Assembly: GCF_001563475.1 (NCBI RefSeq)
Contig: NZ_LPUT01000027.1
Span: forward strand, 124,001 to 188,000
Origin: Sporosarcina sp. HYO08
GTDB lineage: Bacteria > Bacillota > Bacilli > Bacillales_A > Planococcaceae
Direction of reading: 5' to 3'
Length of the DNA stretch: 64,000 bases
Part shown: piece by piece, positions 17,712 to 27,462 of the stretch
Position numbering within the stretch: the first letter of the stretch is position 1
How the letters are laid out: each line of letters opens with the position of its first letter
The notes under the pieces: model-generated
The model's input: the letters and a program-made list of their open reading frames with translations, nothing else
Told to the model about the DNA's origin: nothing
Database searches by the model: none
Translations under genes and position numbers: made by a program

Positions 17712-18757
17712 ATAAAGTGGAAACGAAGCCGGTTGTAAAACAATCGCCGGCCGAACAGCAGCATCCGGAAATTACGGCAGATTTATTCGTTCCTGCACCG
17801 TATGAAGAGAAAGAAGACGAAGCATTTGCCAAACCGGCGCTTTCTTTTTGGCAAGAAGCGATGCACCGTCTTTTCAAAAACAAGGGGGCGGTCATTTCGC
17901 TCGTCGTGCTCGTCCTCTTAATTGTTTTAGCTTTAGTCGGACCAATGCTCAATGAACATACGTACCGCAGCCAAAACTTAGCGCATTCCAATTTACCAGC
18001 AAAAATTAGCGGATTGGAATGGCTCGGGTTTGACGGGAAAAATGCGAAAGGCGTTGACGTTTACGAGCAGCGAGGCATTGAAACGAACTATTGGTTCGGA
18101 ACCGATGAATTTGGCCGGGATTTATGGACAAGAGTTTGGAAAGGGACGCAAATTTCATTATTCATTGCCGTGGTGGCGGCTGCATTGGACTTAGTCATCG
18201 GGGTTGTTTACGGTGGGATTTCCTCTTTCTACGGCGGCCGTGTCGACAACGTCATGCAGCGGATTATTGAAATATTAATGGGCATTCCGAACTTGATCGT
18301 CATCATCTTGTTCATCTTAATTTTAGAGCCGGGCATTACATCGATTATTTTAGCGATGGTGCTCACTGGCTGGGTGGGGATGGCGCGGGTTGTGCGCGGT
18401 CAAATTTTACAGTTGAAAGGTCAGGAATTCGTTCTCGCCTCTCAAACGTTAGGTGCGTCTAATGCGCGTTTAATAGGGAAGCATTTATTGCCGAACGTTA
18501 TGGGACCCATCATTGTCACGATTATGTTTACGATTCCGACGGCGATTTTCTTTGAGGCGTTCCTAAGCTTCATCGGATTAGGCTTGCAGGCACCGATGGC
18601 TTCACTTGGTGTGTTGATTGAAGACGGTTATAAGTCGATGCGTTCATTCGCTTATAAGCTGTTATTCCCAGCAGTTGTCATTAGCACGATTATGATTTGC
18701 TTTAATTTATTAGCAGATGGTCTGCGCGATGCGTTAGATCCAAAAATGAGAAAATAG
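17708..18757 (+). CDS. oppC: Oligopeptide permease OppC
   Basis: This is a 349-residue second permease with an N-terminal cytoplasmic extension of about 55 residues before the first helix. The family block WFGTDEFGRDLWTRVWKGTQ is followed by [20 protein letters not shown], and the EAA loop reads LASQTLGASNARLIGKHLLP. The ATGA overlap with oppB suggests coupled translation. It is highly similar in layout to the permease at 56724-57740. Confidence 0.95.
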   Translation: MNKVETKPVVKQSPAEQQHPEITADLFVPAPYEEKEDEAFAKPALSFWQEAMHRLFKNKGAVISLVVLVLLIVLALVGPMLNEHTYRSQNLAHSNLPAKISGLEWLGFDGKNAKGVDVYEQRGIETNYWFGTDEFGRDLWTRVWKGTQISLFIAVVAAALDLVIGVVYGGISSFYGGRVDNVMQRIIEILMGIPNLIVIILFILILEPGITSIILAMVLTGWVGMARVVRGQILQLKGQEFVLASQTLGASNARLIGKHLLPNVMGPIIVTIMFTIPTAIFFEAFLSFIGLGLQAPMASLGVLIEDGYKSMRSFAYKLLFPAVVISTIMICFNLLADGLRDALDPKMRK

Positions 18758-18769
18758 GGGGTGGGTCAG

Positions 18770-19792
18770 ATGAAAGAAGAAATTTTGTCCGTCGACAATT
18801 TGCATATTTCCTTCCAGACCCAATCCGGTGTGGTAAAGGCTGTCAGAGGCGTGAATTTCACGTTACATAAAGGAGAGACATTGGCAATCGTCGGTGAATC
18901 GGGATCGGGGAAATCGGTCACGTCGAAATCGATTATGCGCTTATTGCCAAGGCACAATACGATCATTCCGCAAGGCGAGATTGCGTATGAAGGAAGGGAC
19001 TTGCTAAAGCTTTCTGTGAATGACATGCAGAAAGTACGCGGATCTGAAATTTCGATGGTATTCCAAGATCCGATGACATCGTTAAACCCAACGATGAAAA
19101 TCGGAAAGCAAATTATGGAAGGCCTTAGTAAGCACCAAAAGCTGTCGAAAAGTGAAGCGAGGCAAAAGGCGTTAGAGATGCTCCGTCTTGTCGGGATTCC
19201 AAATCCAGAAGCGAGACTTGACGCTTATCCGCATCAGTTTTCCGGCGGTATGAGACAGCGTGTTGTCATTGCGATGGCGCTTGCGTGCAACCCGAAAGTG
19301 CTCATCGCGGATGAACCGACGACGGCACTTGACGTGACAATTCAAGCGCAAATCTTGCGTTTGATGAAAGAACTGCAAGAGAAAATGGATACAGCAATTG
19401 TGCTTATTACGCATGATTTAGGCGTTGTCGCTAACATGGCGGATCGCGTTGCGGTTATGTATGCGGGCGAAATTGTGGAACAAGGGACATTGGATGAAAT
19501 CTTTTACAAACCGCAGCATCCGTACACGCTCGGTCTGCTCAGGTCCATGCCGAACTTGAATGCAAGCCGGTCAGAACCGCTTATTCCGATTCCAGGATCA
19601 CCGCCTGATTTGGCAACGCTTGGAACGGGTTGTCCTTTTGCCGCACGTTGTCCGTATACGATGAAAGTTTGCCATGATTTCCATCCGGAAACGACCACGT
19701 TGAACGATAGCCATTCCGTGTCCTGCTGGCTGCAAGATCCAAGAACACCGGCAGATCATGTCCCGGAAACAGTTGGGAGTGCAAGAGAATGA
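18770..19792 (+). CDS. oppD: Oligopeptide transporter ATPase OppD
   Basis: This is the first ATPase of the second importer. A GTG at 18761 is possible, but the ATG at 18770, after the AGGGGGTG stretch, gives the family start MKEEILSVDNLHISF and 340 residues. Walker [24 protein letters not shown], signature [15 protein letters not shown] and Walker [12 protein letters not shown] are intact. The C-terminal cysteine motif GCPFAARCPYTMKVC plus VSCWL is complete here, unlike in the fused homologue at 57752. Confidence 0.95.
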   Translation: MKEEILSVDNLHISFQTQSGVVKAVRGVNFTLHKGETLAIVGESGSGKSVTSKSIMRLLPRHNTIIPQGEIAYEGRDLLKLSVNDMQKVRGSEISMVFQDPMTSLNPTMKIGKQIMEGLSKHQKLSKSEARQKALEMLRLVGIPNPEARLDAYPHQFSGGMRQRVVIAMALACNPKVLIADEPTTALDVTIQAQILRLMKELQEKMDTAIVLITHDLGVVANMADRVAVMYAGEIVEQGTLDEIFYKPQHPYTLGLLRSMPNLNASRSEPLIPIPGSPPDLATLGTGCPFAARCPYTMKVCHDFHPETTTLNDSHSVSCWLQDPRTPADHVPETVGSARE

Positions 19793-20805
19793 ACGAAAAC
19801 TTAGTGGAAATAAAAGATTTAAAGAAGCATTTTAACATCAATAAACAGAGCACGCTAAAAGCCATCGACGGTATTAGCTTTTCGATTAAAAAAGGCGAAA
19901 CACTTGGGCTTGTAGGGGAGTCAGGCTGCGGCAAATCAACTGTTGGGCGCACGATTACCCAAATTTATGAGCCGACAAGCGGTGAAGTCATTTTTGACCA
20001 AAAACCTGTTCATTCAAAAGAGTCGAAGGCTGAACGGAAACAGAAGAAACAAGATATGCAAATGATTTTCCAAGACCCTTATTCTTCGTTAAACCCGCGG
20101 ATGACCGTTATGGAAATCATTTCAGAAGGCTTGTTGATTCATTCATCGGAACTATCAGTGGCAGAGCGAGAAAAGAAAGTGAATGAATTATTGGAACTCG
20201 TCGGTTTAAACAAGAAGCATGCCCAGCGCTATCCGCATGAATTCAGCGGCGGACAAAGACAGCGAATCGGTATCGCACGCGCCCTTGCGGTTGAACCCAA
20301 ATTCATCGTCGCCGATGAACCAATTGCCGCGCTTGACGTATCGATTCAGGCGCAAATTGTTAACTTGCTTAAAAAGCTGCAGCAAGAAAAAGGATTGACG
20401 TATTTATTCATCGCCCATGATTTATCGATGGTAAAATACATTAGTGATCGCATTGCCGTTATGTATTTAGGGAAAATTGTAGAGTTGACGGACAGTGAAG
20501 AGCTGTACGAAAAGCCGCTGCATCCGTATTCAGAGGCTTTGCTGTCCGCTATTCCTTTACCGGATCCAGATTTAGAGCGTACAAGAAAGCAAATCGTTTT
20601 AAAAGGTGATGTCCCAAGCCCAATCGACATCCCAAGCGGCTGCCGCTTCCGCACCCGCTGTCCAAAAGCAATGGACGTCTGTTCTAAGCTGGAGCCCGAG
20701 TTTAAAGAAGCCGAAGCTGGCCATTACGTCGCTTGCCACCTGCACGATTCAACCGTTATGGCACGCAAGGACGCTACACCTATACATGCCGTAAAACTGT
20801 CCTAA
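19789..20805 (+). CDS. oppF: Oligopeptide transporter ATPase OppF
   Basis: This is the second ATPase, 338 residues, with its ATG overlapping the oppD stop. Walker [23 protein letters not shown], signature [15 protein letters not shown], Walker B IVADEPIAALD and a full C-terminal cysteine motif GCRFRTRCPKAMDVC with VACHL are seen. The operon ends here: the terminator stem begins inside the last codons. Confidence 0.95.
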   Translation: MNENLVEIKDLKKHFNINKQSTLKAIDGISFSIKKGETLGLVGESGCGKSTVGRTITQIYEPTSGEVIFDQKPVHSKESKAERKQKKQDMQMIFQDPYSSLNPRMTVMEIISEGLLIHSSELSVAEREKKVNELLELVGLNKKHAQRYPHEFSGGQRQRIGIARALAVEPKFIVADEPIAALDVSIQAQIVNLLKKLQQEKGLTYLFIAHDLSMVKYISDRIAVMYLGKIVELTDSEELYEKPLHPYSEALLSAIPLPDPDLERTRKQIVLKGDVPSPIDIPSGCRFRTRCPKAMDVCSKLEPEFKEAEAGHYVACHLHDSTVMARKDATPIHAVKLS

Positions 20806-20824
20806 ACAATCAGGACAGTTTTTT
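20793..20824 (+). terminator. Terminator of the oppABCDF operon
   Basis: The perfect 11-base stem AAAACTGTCCT (20793-20803) pairs with 20812-20822 across an 8-base loop containing most of the oppF stop codon, and T continues to 20824. Confidence 0.9.
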
Positions 20825-20914
20825 GGTACCAAAAAAAGGTTTCTTGGCTCCCGATGCAGAATACGTCTAACTTGCAGTTCTTTTGGAAATAGGTGTAATG
20901 AAGGAGAGAGTGAA

Positions 20915-21394
20915 ATGACAGAAAGTAAATCTATGAGCCAGTCACGTACAATCCAAACAAAATTGGTTTTGCCGCCGGATACGAATCATTTACAAACCAT
21001 TTTTGGCGGGAAAGTACTTGCATATATCGATGAAATTGCAGCGATCACGGCAATGAAACATGCAAAATCGACAGTTGTGACGGCTTCAATCGACTCTGTT
21101 GATTTTGTATCATCTGCTCGTGTTGGAGATATGCTTGAACTAGAAGCAGTCGTTACTTCAACGGGACGCACATCGATGGAAGTGTTTGTATCTGTTCATT
21201 CTACGAACTTGTTAACAGGAGAGAAAAAGTTAACAACGGAGTCATTTTTAACGATGGTTGCAATGGGCGAGCATCACAAGCCGACCGCTGTGCCGAGCAT
21301 TTATCCAGAAACAGATGCTGAAAAAAGTTTGTTTGAAACGGCACCTGCACGCCGGGAACATCGGAAATTGCGGAATGAGATGAAGCATTATTAA
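20915..21394 (+). CDS. Hotdog-fold acyl-CoA thioesterase (YkhA type)
   Basis: This is a 159-residue acyl-CoA hydrolase of the BACH/YkhA group. The hotdog-domain signatures are LPPDTNHLQTIFGGKVLAYI (Asn, His and Asp region of the active site), then the strand VVTASIDSVDFVSSARVGD and the C-terminal MVAMGEHHKP. AAGGAGAGAG precedes the ATG. It stands alone between two terminators and likely trims medium or branched acyl-CoAs; its exact substrate is not readable. Confidence 0.9.
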   Translation: MTESKSMSQSRTIQTKLVLPPDTNHLQTIFGGKVLAYIDEIAAITAMKHAKSTVVTASIDSVDFVSSARVGDMLELEAVVTSTGRTSMEVFVSVHSTNLLTGEKKLTTESFLTMVAMGEHHKPTAVPSIYPETDAEKSLFETAPARREHRKLRNEMKHY

Positions 21395-21430
21395 ACGGTC
21401 AGTTGCAGACCTCTTAAAGGCTCAATATAG

Positions 21431-21471
21431 AAAAAAGGCGAAGGAAAAGTCTCATTCCTTCGCCTTTTTTT
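21431..21471. terminator. Bidirectional terminator
   Basis: A 16-base stem, 21431-21446 with 21455-21470, has an 8-base loop, A6 on one side and T6 on the other. It serves both the thioesterase and the convergent SLC13 carrier gene. Confidence 0.9.
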
Positions 21472-21480
21472 AGAGGCCGT

Positions 21481-22932
21481 TTATAACCCCATTCCCGTCC
21501 ACTTCCAAAAAGTGAAGTAGAAGACAATCATTGCCGCAATATACAGAGGCATGAGGATGGCACTAATTTTAATCAAATGCTTGGCATCGTAAGAAACGTC
21601 ACCTTCCTCAAAGAAGAGAAGAAGTGCTTTTGAACTGACCGGAAAGGTGACGCAATAATTCATTCCGACCAAACTGAGGAAGACAACTGTTGCGGGATTG
21701 ATCCCGAGCGTTTCACTGAACAGCAATAATCCAGGAATGAATACGACTGCACGTGTCGTATGGGACGTGATGTACAAATGGCTTGTCGTTGTGACGATCG
21801 CAATGACCAACACGATCACCCATTCCGGTGAATGTTTGAACAATCCGAGGACACTGAGCAATTCTTCTTGAATCCATACAACTGCACCTGTATCGACAAG
21901 CACTTTTCCGAGCGCTGTTGCTGCCGCGACGAATACGATCAAATTCCAAGAAACAGATTTCATGCCGTTTTTCCAGCTGATGACACCGAATGACGGAAGC
22001 ATGACTAATACAGCGCCGAGCATCGTGATGAACGCAATATCATAGCCATGGATGCTTTCTGTTATCCAGCCGAAAATGAGGAACGAAATAAGAATGATCG
22101 TTTTTTTCTCTTTGATATTCAATGATTTTTGGCTATTGGCCGTTTTTCCCGCAAATGTGCTGACGAGAGAGTCCGAAACATCTTTAGGCCATAGCATCCG
22201 TTTCATGATGACTGCCGTAAAAAATGTGACCAAGATTGCAAAAGGAACGCCCCATATAAACCATTGAAAATAGGAAATGGATTGGCCTGTCGTGCTTTCA
22301 AGCAAGCCGATTCCAAGCAAATGTGAGCCCGCACCGATTAAAGTAGCGGAAGTACTCATTAGGATGACGACAGGCGCCAATATTGCCAACATCCGCTGCT
22401 CTTTATCGGAAAAAATAGGCCCGAGCTGTTTGATGATCGGCATGGATAAGGCTGCCCGGCCCGAAGTCGATGGTATGAAAAAGGCAGATGCAAATAAAAC
22501 AGAAGTCACACCGAACAGGACGGAATTTTTATTGCCCGATTTCTTTAAGATGGACTGCGTGAGTCGTTCCGCAAGGCCAGATTGTTTGACTGCTTCCCCG
22601 ATGATAAACGAACCAACCATTAGCCATACAACTTCCTCGGCGAGAGAATGATATAGCAATTCTTGGCTGCCGGCCTTCATCAACACAATGAAAACAAGCA
22701 GGGAAATCGCAACAAAACCAGCTGGAATTTTCGTGGAGATCCATAACGTCATGGCAGACAAAAAAGCGAACAAAGAAACTTTTGCACCGTAATCTAGATC
22801 TTTGATAAGGATTGTTGCCAATAAGAAGAGAAAATGGACACCTATGATCGCCCAAGTCTTCGTAGGAAGCAGGCTAACCAACCAAGTGACTGGTCGATGT
22901 TTATGCGCATGTTTTGCCGTTCTTGTTATCAT
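21481..22932 (-). CDS. SLC13/DASS-family sodium-coupled anion carrier
   Basis: This is a 483-residue membrane carrier of the divalent anion:Na+ symporter family. The two family SNT-like motifs are recognisable as FIPSTSGRAALSMPII near residue 153 and YITSHTTRAVVFIPG near residue 390, and the remaining chain is about 11 hydrophobic segments. Its start overlaps the glycerate kinase stop by four bases, so the pair is one transcript. The substrate could be glycerate, tartronate or a C4 dicarboxylate; the linkage favours a glycerate precursor. Confidence 0.88.
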   Translation of the reverse strand: MITRTAKHAHKHRPVTWLVSLLPTKTWAIIGVHFLFLLATILIKDLDYGAKVSLFAFLSAMTLWISTKIPAGFVAISLLVFIVLMKAGSQELLYHSLAEEVVWLMVGSFIIGEAVKQSGLAERLTQSILKKSGNKNSVLFGVTSVLFASAFFIPSTSGRAALSMPIIKQLGPIFSDKEQRMLAILAPVVILMSTSATLIGAGSHLLGIGLLESTTGQSISYFQWFIWGVPFAILVTFFTAVIMKRMLWPKDVSDSLVSTFAGKTANSQKSLNIKEKKTIILISFLIFGWITESIHGYDIAFITMLGAVLVMLPSFGVISWKNGMKSVSWNLIVFVAAATALGKVLVDTGAVVWIQEELLSVLGLFKHSPEWVIVLVIAIVTTTSHLYITSHTTRAVVFIPGLLLFSETLGINPATVVFLSLVGMNYCVTFPVSSKALLLFFEEGDVSYDAKHLIKISAILMPLYIAAMIVFYFTFWKWTGMGL

Positions 22933-24116
22933 CTTTGTAATACACCCTCTAACAAATGCTTCCTTTCCGCGATAGCAAGCCCAATGGCGACTTGTCTTAA
23001 TGCGGCTTCCGTACTGTTTTCAATCCATGTTGGCGCATTAATGATAGCTTTTTCCAATGATGTCGGTTGTGGAATGATACTGAAATAGGCATCGATGCCT
23101 GCACCATAATTCAGTTCTGCTCCTTTTCCGATTGTTCCTGTGATGGCAATGACCGGGATTCCATGTTTTTTAGCAATCCGCGCCACCTCGGCAGGAATTT
23201 TTCCGTTTGGCGTCTGAAAATCTAAACTCCCTTCAGCCGTGAAAACAACATCGGCAGTTTCAATTTTCTCCTCTATATTTATGTATTCCTTGATAATGTC
23301 AAAACGCGGATGTAACGTAGCCCCAGCAAAAGCGATGAGACCTGCCCCTAAACCGCCCGATGCGCCACTTCCAGGCATTGACCTGACGTCCAAAGCCATC
23401 TTATTTTCAATTAATGAAGCAAAGTGTTCCAAAGCCTTCGATAATTGTTCAACTTGTTCCGGAGTAGCCCCTTTTTGAGGACCGAATACCCGGGCAACCC
23501 CTCGTTCTCCACATAAAAGGTTCTTCCAGTTACATGCAACGTCAACGGTAACGGTAGAGAGACGTTTATCCAAATAGGTCGTATCAATATGCTCAGCTTT
23601 CATGATGTCTACTACACTGTTAATATTCACCGGATGATTGTTTTTATCTGAGAACTGTACGCCGAGTGCTTGTGCCATACCAATTCCGCCATCTGACGTG
23701 CCCGAATCACCGCAGCCGATCAAGATTTTATCTACACCGAGATCCAATGCAGTAAGAATTTGTTCGCCTACTCCATAAGTCGTTGTCTTTAAAGGATTTC
23801 TTTGATCGCGAGGCACTAACTTCAATCCCGCAACCGCCGCCATTTCAATGATTGCAGTTCTCTTGCCGTTCTCCGTGATCAAGCCGAAATGACTCGGAAT
23901 CTTTTCCCCTACAGGACCCGTCACTTCACATTCAATCAGTTCTCCCGCCTTTAAGCGGACAATTGTTTTTGCAAAACCTTCTCCCCCGTCAATCATTGGA
24001 ATCATTTCCACATCAGCAGTAAGATCATATCGTCTTGCGCCTCTTTCCATTGCCGAAGCAACATCCTCCGCGTCCAGACATTCTTTAAATCCTGATGGTA
24101 CCATAACAATTTTCAT
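22929..24116 (-). CDS. glxK: Glycerate kinase (GlxK/GarK family)
   Basis: This phosphorylates D-glycerate to 2-phosphoglycerate. The TTG at 24122 is in frame, but the ATG at 24116 lies nine bases after GGGGG and gives MKIVMVPSGFKECLDA, the family start, and 395 residues. Key blocks are the phosphate-site GCGDSGTSDGGIGMAQALG near residue 135, FAGATLHPRFDII and VFTAEGSLDFQTPNGK. It is the first gene of a two-gene operon with the SLC13 carrier. Confidence 0.93.
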   Translation of the reverse strand: MKIVMVPSGFKECLDAEDVASAMERGARRYDLTADVEMIPMIDGGEGFAKTIVRLKAGELIECEVTGPVGEKIPSHFGLITENGKRTAIIEMAAVAGLKLVPRDQRNPLKTTTYGVGEQILTALDLGVDKILIGCGDSGTSDGGIGMAQALGVQFSDKNNHPVNINSVVDIMKAEHIDTTYLDKRLSTVTVDVACNWKNLLCGERGVARVFGPQKGATPEQVEQLSKALEHFASLIENKMALDVRSMPGSGASGGLGAGLIAFAGATLHPRFDIIKEYINIEEKIETADVVFTAEGSLDFQTPNGKIPAEVARIAKKHGIPVIAITGTIGKGAELNYGAGIDAYFSIIPQPTSLEKAIINAPTWIENSTEAALRQVAIGLAIAERKHLLEGVLQR

Positions 24117-24134
24117 TTCCAAATTCCCCCTTAG

Positions 24135-24163
24135 ATTGTATCTACTAGTAATCTACCTACCAA
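24135..24163 (-). promoter_or_regulatory. Sigma-A-type promoter for glycerate kinase operon
   Basis: On the minus strand, TTGGTA (24163-24158) and TACAAT (24140-24135) are 17 bases apart. The -10 ends 18 bases before the ATG, implying a very short leader. Confidence 0.5.
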
Positions 24164-24276
24164 ATACTAGAAAACACTGAGAGGTTCATTAGAAAATGAT
24201 GAGAAAAATGGTTAATAATGTCATACCCGTAAGAAGGGATAGCTTTTGGGGGATAAATTGAATATGTGATACTCAC

Positions 24277-24310
24277 TAAAAAAACCCGGACCGAATGAAC
24301 GGTACCGAGT
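24277..24310 (-). terminator. Terminator of the opuA operon
   Basis: On the minus strand an arm ACTCGGTACCG pairs with CGGTCCGGGT (one bulge, G-U pairs) around a 6-base loop, followed by T7. It lies 20 bases after the opuAC stop. Confidence 0.75.
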
Positions 24311-24329
24311 CTTTGTCTGCATTCACTAC

Positions 24330-25241
24330 TTATTCCTTTAAATCTTCAATCGAGTCAATATCCATATATTGTGGAACGACAAGACCGATTTTGACACCTT
24401 CCATGTTAATGCCAAGTTCTTCAAATTTACCTTCGAATTTCTCTGCATAGGTTTTATGTGTGACTGGAAGCCATGCTGCCAGTGTTGCGTCCGCACTACC
24501 ATCTGCTACAGCAGTCCACATAGGACCTGCTTCTACTTGTGTTAATGTGACGTTATACCCCATGTCTTCTAGAACAAGTTTCATGACATTATGACTAGCG
24601 ATTTCACTGTCCCATGCAACGTAAGCAAGTGTAATTTTGTCTCCATCCACTTTTTCAACGCCTTCTGTCCATTGTGCAACTTTGTCTGCATTCGCATCAA
24701 TCCAGTTTTGCGCAGCTACTTCTTCTTTTTCACCATCTTGGATGGCTACCATTACAGTACCCATATCTTCTTCCGACCAGTGGAACTGTGAAAGAATTTT
24801 GTGTGCTTCTGGTAAGTCTTCTGCTAGCCCTGTTCTCGCGATGGTACGGATTTGTTCTTCCCCGCCATATGCTCCTTTTGGATCGTCGAGATATTTCAAG
24901 TCGAATTTCGCAAACTTCCAATGCGGTGTCCAGCCAGTGACAATAATCGGTTTTTCTTTGTCATACGCTTTTTTCAACGCTGCTGTCATCGCTGCGCCTG
25001 AACCTGTCACGAGATCCCAATCGTTTAGTTCATATTCTTCAATTGCTCTTTCTGTTGCTTCCATAATACCTGCACCTGGATCAATTCCAGTGATTTTATA
25101 GTTGACTGATTCACCAACTGATTTTGTTGAATCGCTTCCTGTGCTTGACTCATTGTTGCCATCATCGTTACCGCATGCAGCTAAACCGATCGCCAGCATT
25201 GCCACAGCACCAAGTCCTGCTACTTTTTTCATGAGTTTCAT
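24330..25241 (-). CDS. opuAC: Glycine betaine-binding lipoprotein OpuAC
   Basis: This is the substrate-binding subunit of an OpuA compatible-solute importer, 303 residues. The signal peptide ends in the lipobox AIGLAACGN and a Ser/Asn-rich tether follows. The tryptophans expected for the aromatic cage that binds the quaternary ammonium are seen in VTGWTPHWKF and AYVAWDSEIASHNVMK. The gene overlaps opuAB by four bases and is followed by a terminator. Osmoprotection is the expected role. Confidence 0.93.
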   Translation of the reverse strand: MKLMKKVAGLGAVAMLAIGLAACGNDDGNNESSTGSDSTKSVGESVNYKITGIDPGAGIMEATERAIEEYELNDWDLVTGSGAAMTAALKKAYDKEKPIIVTGWTPHWKFAKFDLKYLDDPKGAYGGEEQIRTIARTGLAEDLPEAHKILSQFHWSEEDMGTVMVAIQDGEKEEVAAQNWIDANADKVAQWTEGVEKVDGDKITLAYVAWDSEIASHNVMKLVLEDMGYNVTLTQVEAGPMWTAVADGSADATLAAWLPVTHKTYAEKFEGKFEELGINMEGVKIGLVVPQYMDIDSIEDLKE

Positions 25242-26089
25242 AATATAGTTCCCCCTTGTTTTTTCTTTCCAGCATGTTGCGTGATTCGATCCAAAATAAT
25301 TGCTACGATGACGATCGCTAGACCAGTCTCGAAACCAACGCCTGTTTTTAATTGTGTAACCGCTCGGTATACTTCTTCACCGAGCCCAGGTGCACCGACC
25401 ATTGATGCAATAACAACCATTGACAGGGAAAGCATAATACTTTGGTTGACACCCGCCATAATTGTCGGCTTTGCCAGTGGGATTTGGACTTTTCCTAATC
25501 GTTGCCAAGTCGTTGATCCAAAAGCCTCTGTCGCTTCGATCAAATCCTTTGGTACTTGCTCAATTCCTAACATTGTCAAACGAATCGTTGGCGGCATTGA
25601 GAAAATAACAGATGCCACAACGCCAGGAACAACGCCGATATTAAAGAAGAAAATCGCTGGCAGCAAATAAACGAAGGCGGGCATCGTTTGCATCAAGTCC
25701 AGTATCGGATTGACCACTTTTCGTACCCCTGCTTTTTGTGAACCCCAAATACCAATTGGGACCCCAATTATAATGGCAAAAAACACAGAAGTAATGACCA
25801 ATGCTAGCATTTGTAACATCGGATACCAATACCCTAGATAATCAATGAACAAAAATCCGATGAACGAAAATAATGCAATCCGTCGCGTAGAGATAAACCA
25901 CGCAAGCAAAGAGAATAGAAACGCAAGTAGAATTGATGGCACTACACTCAGCCATTCTACTGACCCTTCCACAATCCCTGACAGGAACCCTGAAATTCCA
26001 TCGAACAATGACCCGAATGTCCCCACAAGCCAATCGACTCCATCATCGATCCAATCTGCAAACGGAAGGCGCGGTAAAAGTTTATCCAA
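25238..26089 (-). CDS. opuAB: Glycine betaine ABC permease OpuAB
   Basis: This is a 283-residue permease. After an amphipathic N-terminus (LPFADWIDDGVDWLV) come about six membrane segments. The EAA loop reads LIEATEAFGSTTWQRLGKVQIP and is followed by PTIMAGVNQSIMLSLSMVVIASM, a typical OpuAB/ProW stretch. It overlaps both neighbours, opuAA by eight bases and opuAC by four, so all three are coupled. Confidence 0.94.
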   Translation of the reverse strand: MDKLLPRLPFADWIDDGVDWLVGTFGSLFDGISGFLSGIVEGSVEWLSVVPSILLAFLFSLLAWFISTRRIALFSFIGFLFIDYLGYWYPMLQMLALVITSVFFAIIIGVPIGIWGSQKAGVRKVVNPILDLMQTMPAFVYLLPAIFFFNIGVVPGVVASVIFSMPPTIRLTMLGIEQVPKDLIEATEAFGSTTWQRLGKVQIPLAKPTIMAGVNQSIMLSLSMVVIASMVGAPGLGEEVYRAVTQLKTGVGFETGLAIVIVAIILDRITQHAGKKKQGGTIL

Positions 26090-27374
26090 TTGTCTCCACC
26101 TCCGACTCGAGTGATTCGTTGTTCGCTTCTATTGACCCATTATTTTGGGCGAAGCTAACTGTTCCATCATTATTAATAAACTGCTCGTCGCCGGACAATG
26201 CGCCGATCAGTGCACCACGAATAATAATTCCCTGTAGCCTCTCAGCATCATCAATGACCGCTACTGGAATCGTTGCAGTCGAAACAACATCAAATAATTC
26301 CGTCAAAATGGTATCTGCTGGAAACATCGGTACATCCGATACGAGTATTTCCTCCAGTGATTTTCCCGATTCGGCCGCAAGAACTGCATCCTGAGCTGTT
26401 ACAGCACCAAGCAAACGGTTTCTTTTGTCAACGACATAAATTGATGATATGCGAAGACGTTTCATTAAACGTAATGCGACGCGGGGTCCACGATCCACTT
26501 GCACGGTATCTGCCTTTTTCATAATGTGACCCGCCGTCAATACTTTCGCCAAATCAACGTCTTCAACGAAACGTTCGACATATTCATTTGATGGGCTCAT
26601 CAATATTTCTTCTGGCGTTCCGACTTGAACAATCTCGCCGTCTTTCATTAAAGCAATCCGATCACCGATACGAAGTGCCTCATCCAAATCGTGGGTGATG
26701 AAAATAATCGTTTTGCCCATGTCATTGTGCAGTTGCAGCAATTCGTCTTGCATATCTTTTCGGATTAACGGATCAAGAGCACTGAAAGCTTCATCCATCA
26801 GCAAGATGTCTGGTCCATTTGCAAGCGCTCTCGCAAGTCCGACACGTTGTTGCATTCCACCACTTAATTGGTTCGGATATTGGTTTTCATACCCCGCAAG
26901 TCCCACCAATTTAAGAGACTCTTTTGCTTTTGCTTGTCGTTCCGCTTTGGAGACTTTTTGAATTTCCAGTCCATATTCCGTATTTTCAAGAATCGTCTTA
27001 TGGGGAAAGAGGGCAAAATTTTGAAATACCATTCCAATTTTTTTACGCCGCACCACGCGAAGTTGTTCTTTATTCATGCTGACAATATCTTCCCCATCCA
27101 ATAGAATCGTGCCGATTGTTGGGTCAATTAACCGATTCAGCATTCGAACGAGCGTTGACTTTCCACTTCCGGACAACCCCATAATGACGAAGATTTCACC
27201 TTCATATACTTCGAAGTTCGCGTTATTGACACCGACAGTTGCACTTGTCGCTTTCAAAATTTCGCTCTTCGTCTTGCCTTCCTTGAGCAGTTGTGCTGCT
27301 CGTTTACTATTCCTTCCGAAAATCTTTGTTGTATTTTTCACTTCGATTTTCTTCTTGGTGATCTGGTCACTCAT
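26082..27374 (-). CDS. opuAA: Glycine betaine ABC ATPase OpuAA with CBS pair
   Basis: This is the ATPase of the importer. The GTG at 27380 is in frame; I take the ATG at 27374, giving 430 residues. Walker A GLSGSGKSTLVR, signature [15 protein letters not shown], Walker B LLMDEAFSALDPLIR and THDLDEAL lie in the first 240 residues. A tandem CBS module fills about 280-400, which in OpuA senses ionic strength or c-di-AMP. The acidic Glu/Asn-rich C-terminal tail is also typical. It is divergent from the gbsR gene. Confidence 0.95.
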   Translation of the reverse strand: MSDQITKKKIEVKNTTKIFGRNSKRAAQLLKEGKTKSEILKATSATVGVNNANFEVYEGEIFVIMGLSGSGKSTLVRMLNRLIDPTIGTILLDGEDIVSMNKEQLRVVRRKKIGMVFQNFALFPHKTILENTEYGLEIQKVSKAERQAKAKESLKLVGLAGYENQYPNQLSGGMQQRVGLARALANGPDILLMDEAFSALDPLIRKDMQDELLQLHNDMGKTIIFITHDLDEALRIGDRIALMKDGEIVQVGTPEEILMSPSNEYVERFVEDVDLAKVLTAGHIMKKADTVQVDRGPRVALRLMKRLRISSIYVVDKRNRLLGAVTAQDAVLAAESGKSLEEILVSDVPMFPADTILTELFDVVSTATIPVAVIDDAERLQGIIIRGALIGALSGDEQFINNDGTVSFAQNNGSIEANNESLESEVETIG

Positions 27375-27413
27375 GCACACACCCCTGACTTAAAAAAATT
27401 ATGAATGTTTACT

Positions 27414-27442
27414 AGTATAGCGATAAAAGATTTCAATTACAA
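27414..27442 (-). promoter_or_regulatory. Sigma-A-type promoter of opuA
   Basis: On the minus strand, TTGTAA (27442-27437) and TATACT (27419-27414) are 17 bases apart, 40 bases before the opuAA start. The palindrome at 27463-27488 lies just upstream. Confidence 0.6.
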
Positions 27443-27462
27443 CCGTTTTTATTAAATTAATA

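Noticed and set aside
24591..25101. Plus-strand open frames across opuAC
   Set aside because: They mirror the well-supported opuAC gene and show no motif or start signal.
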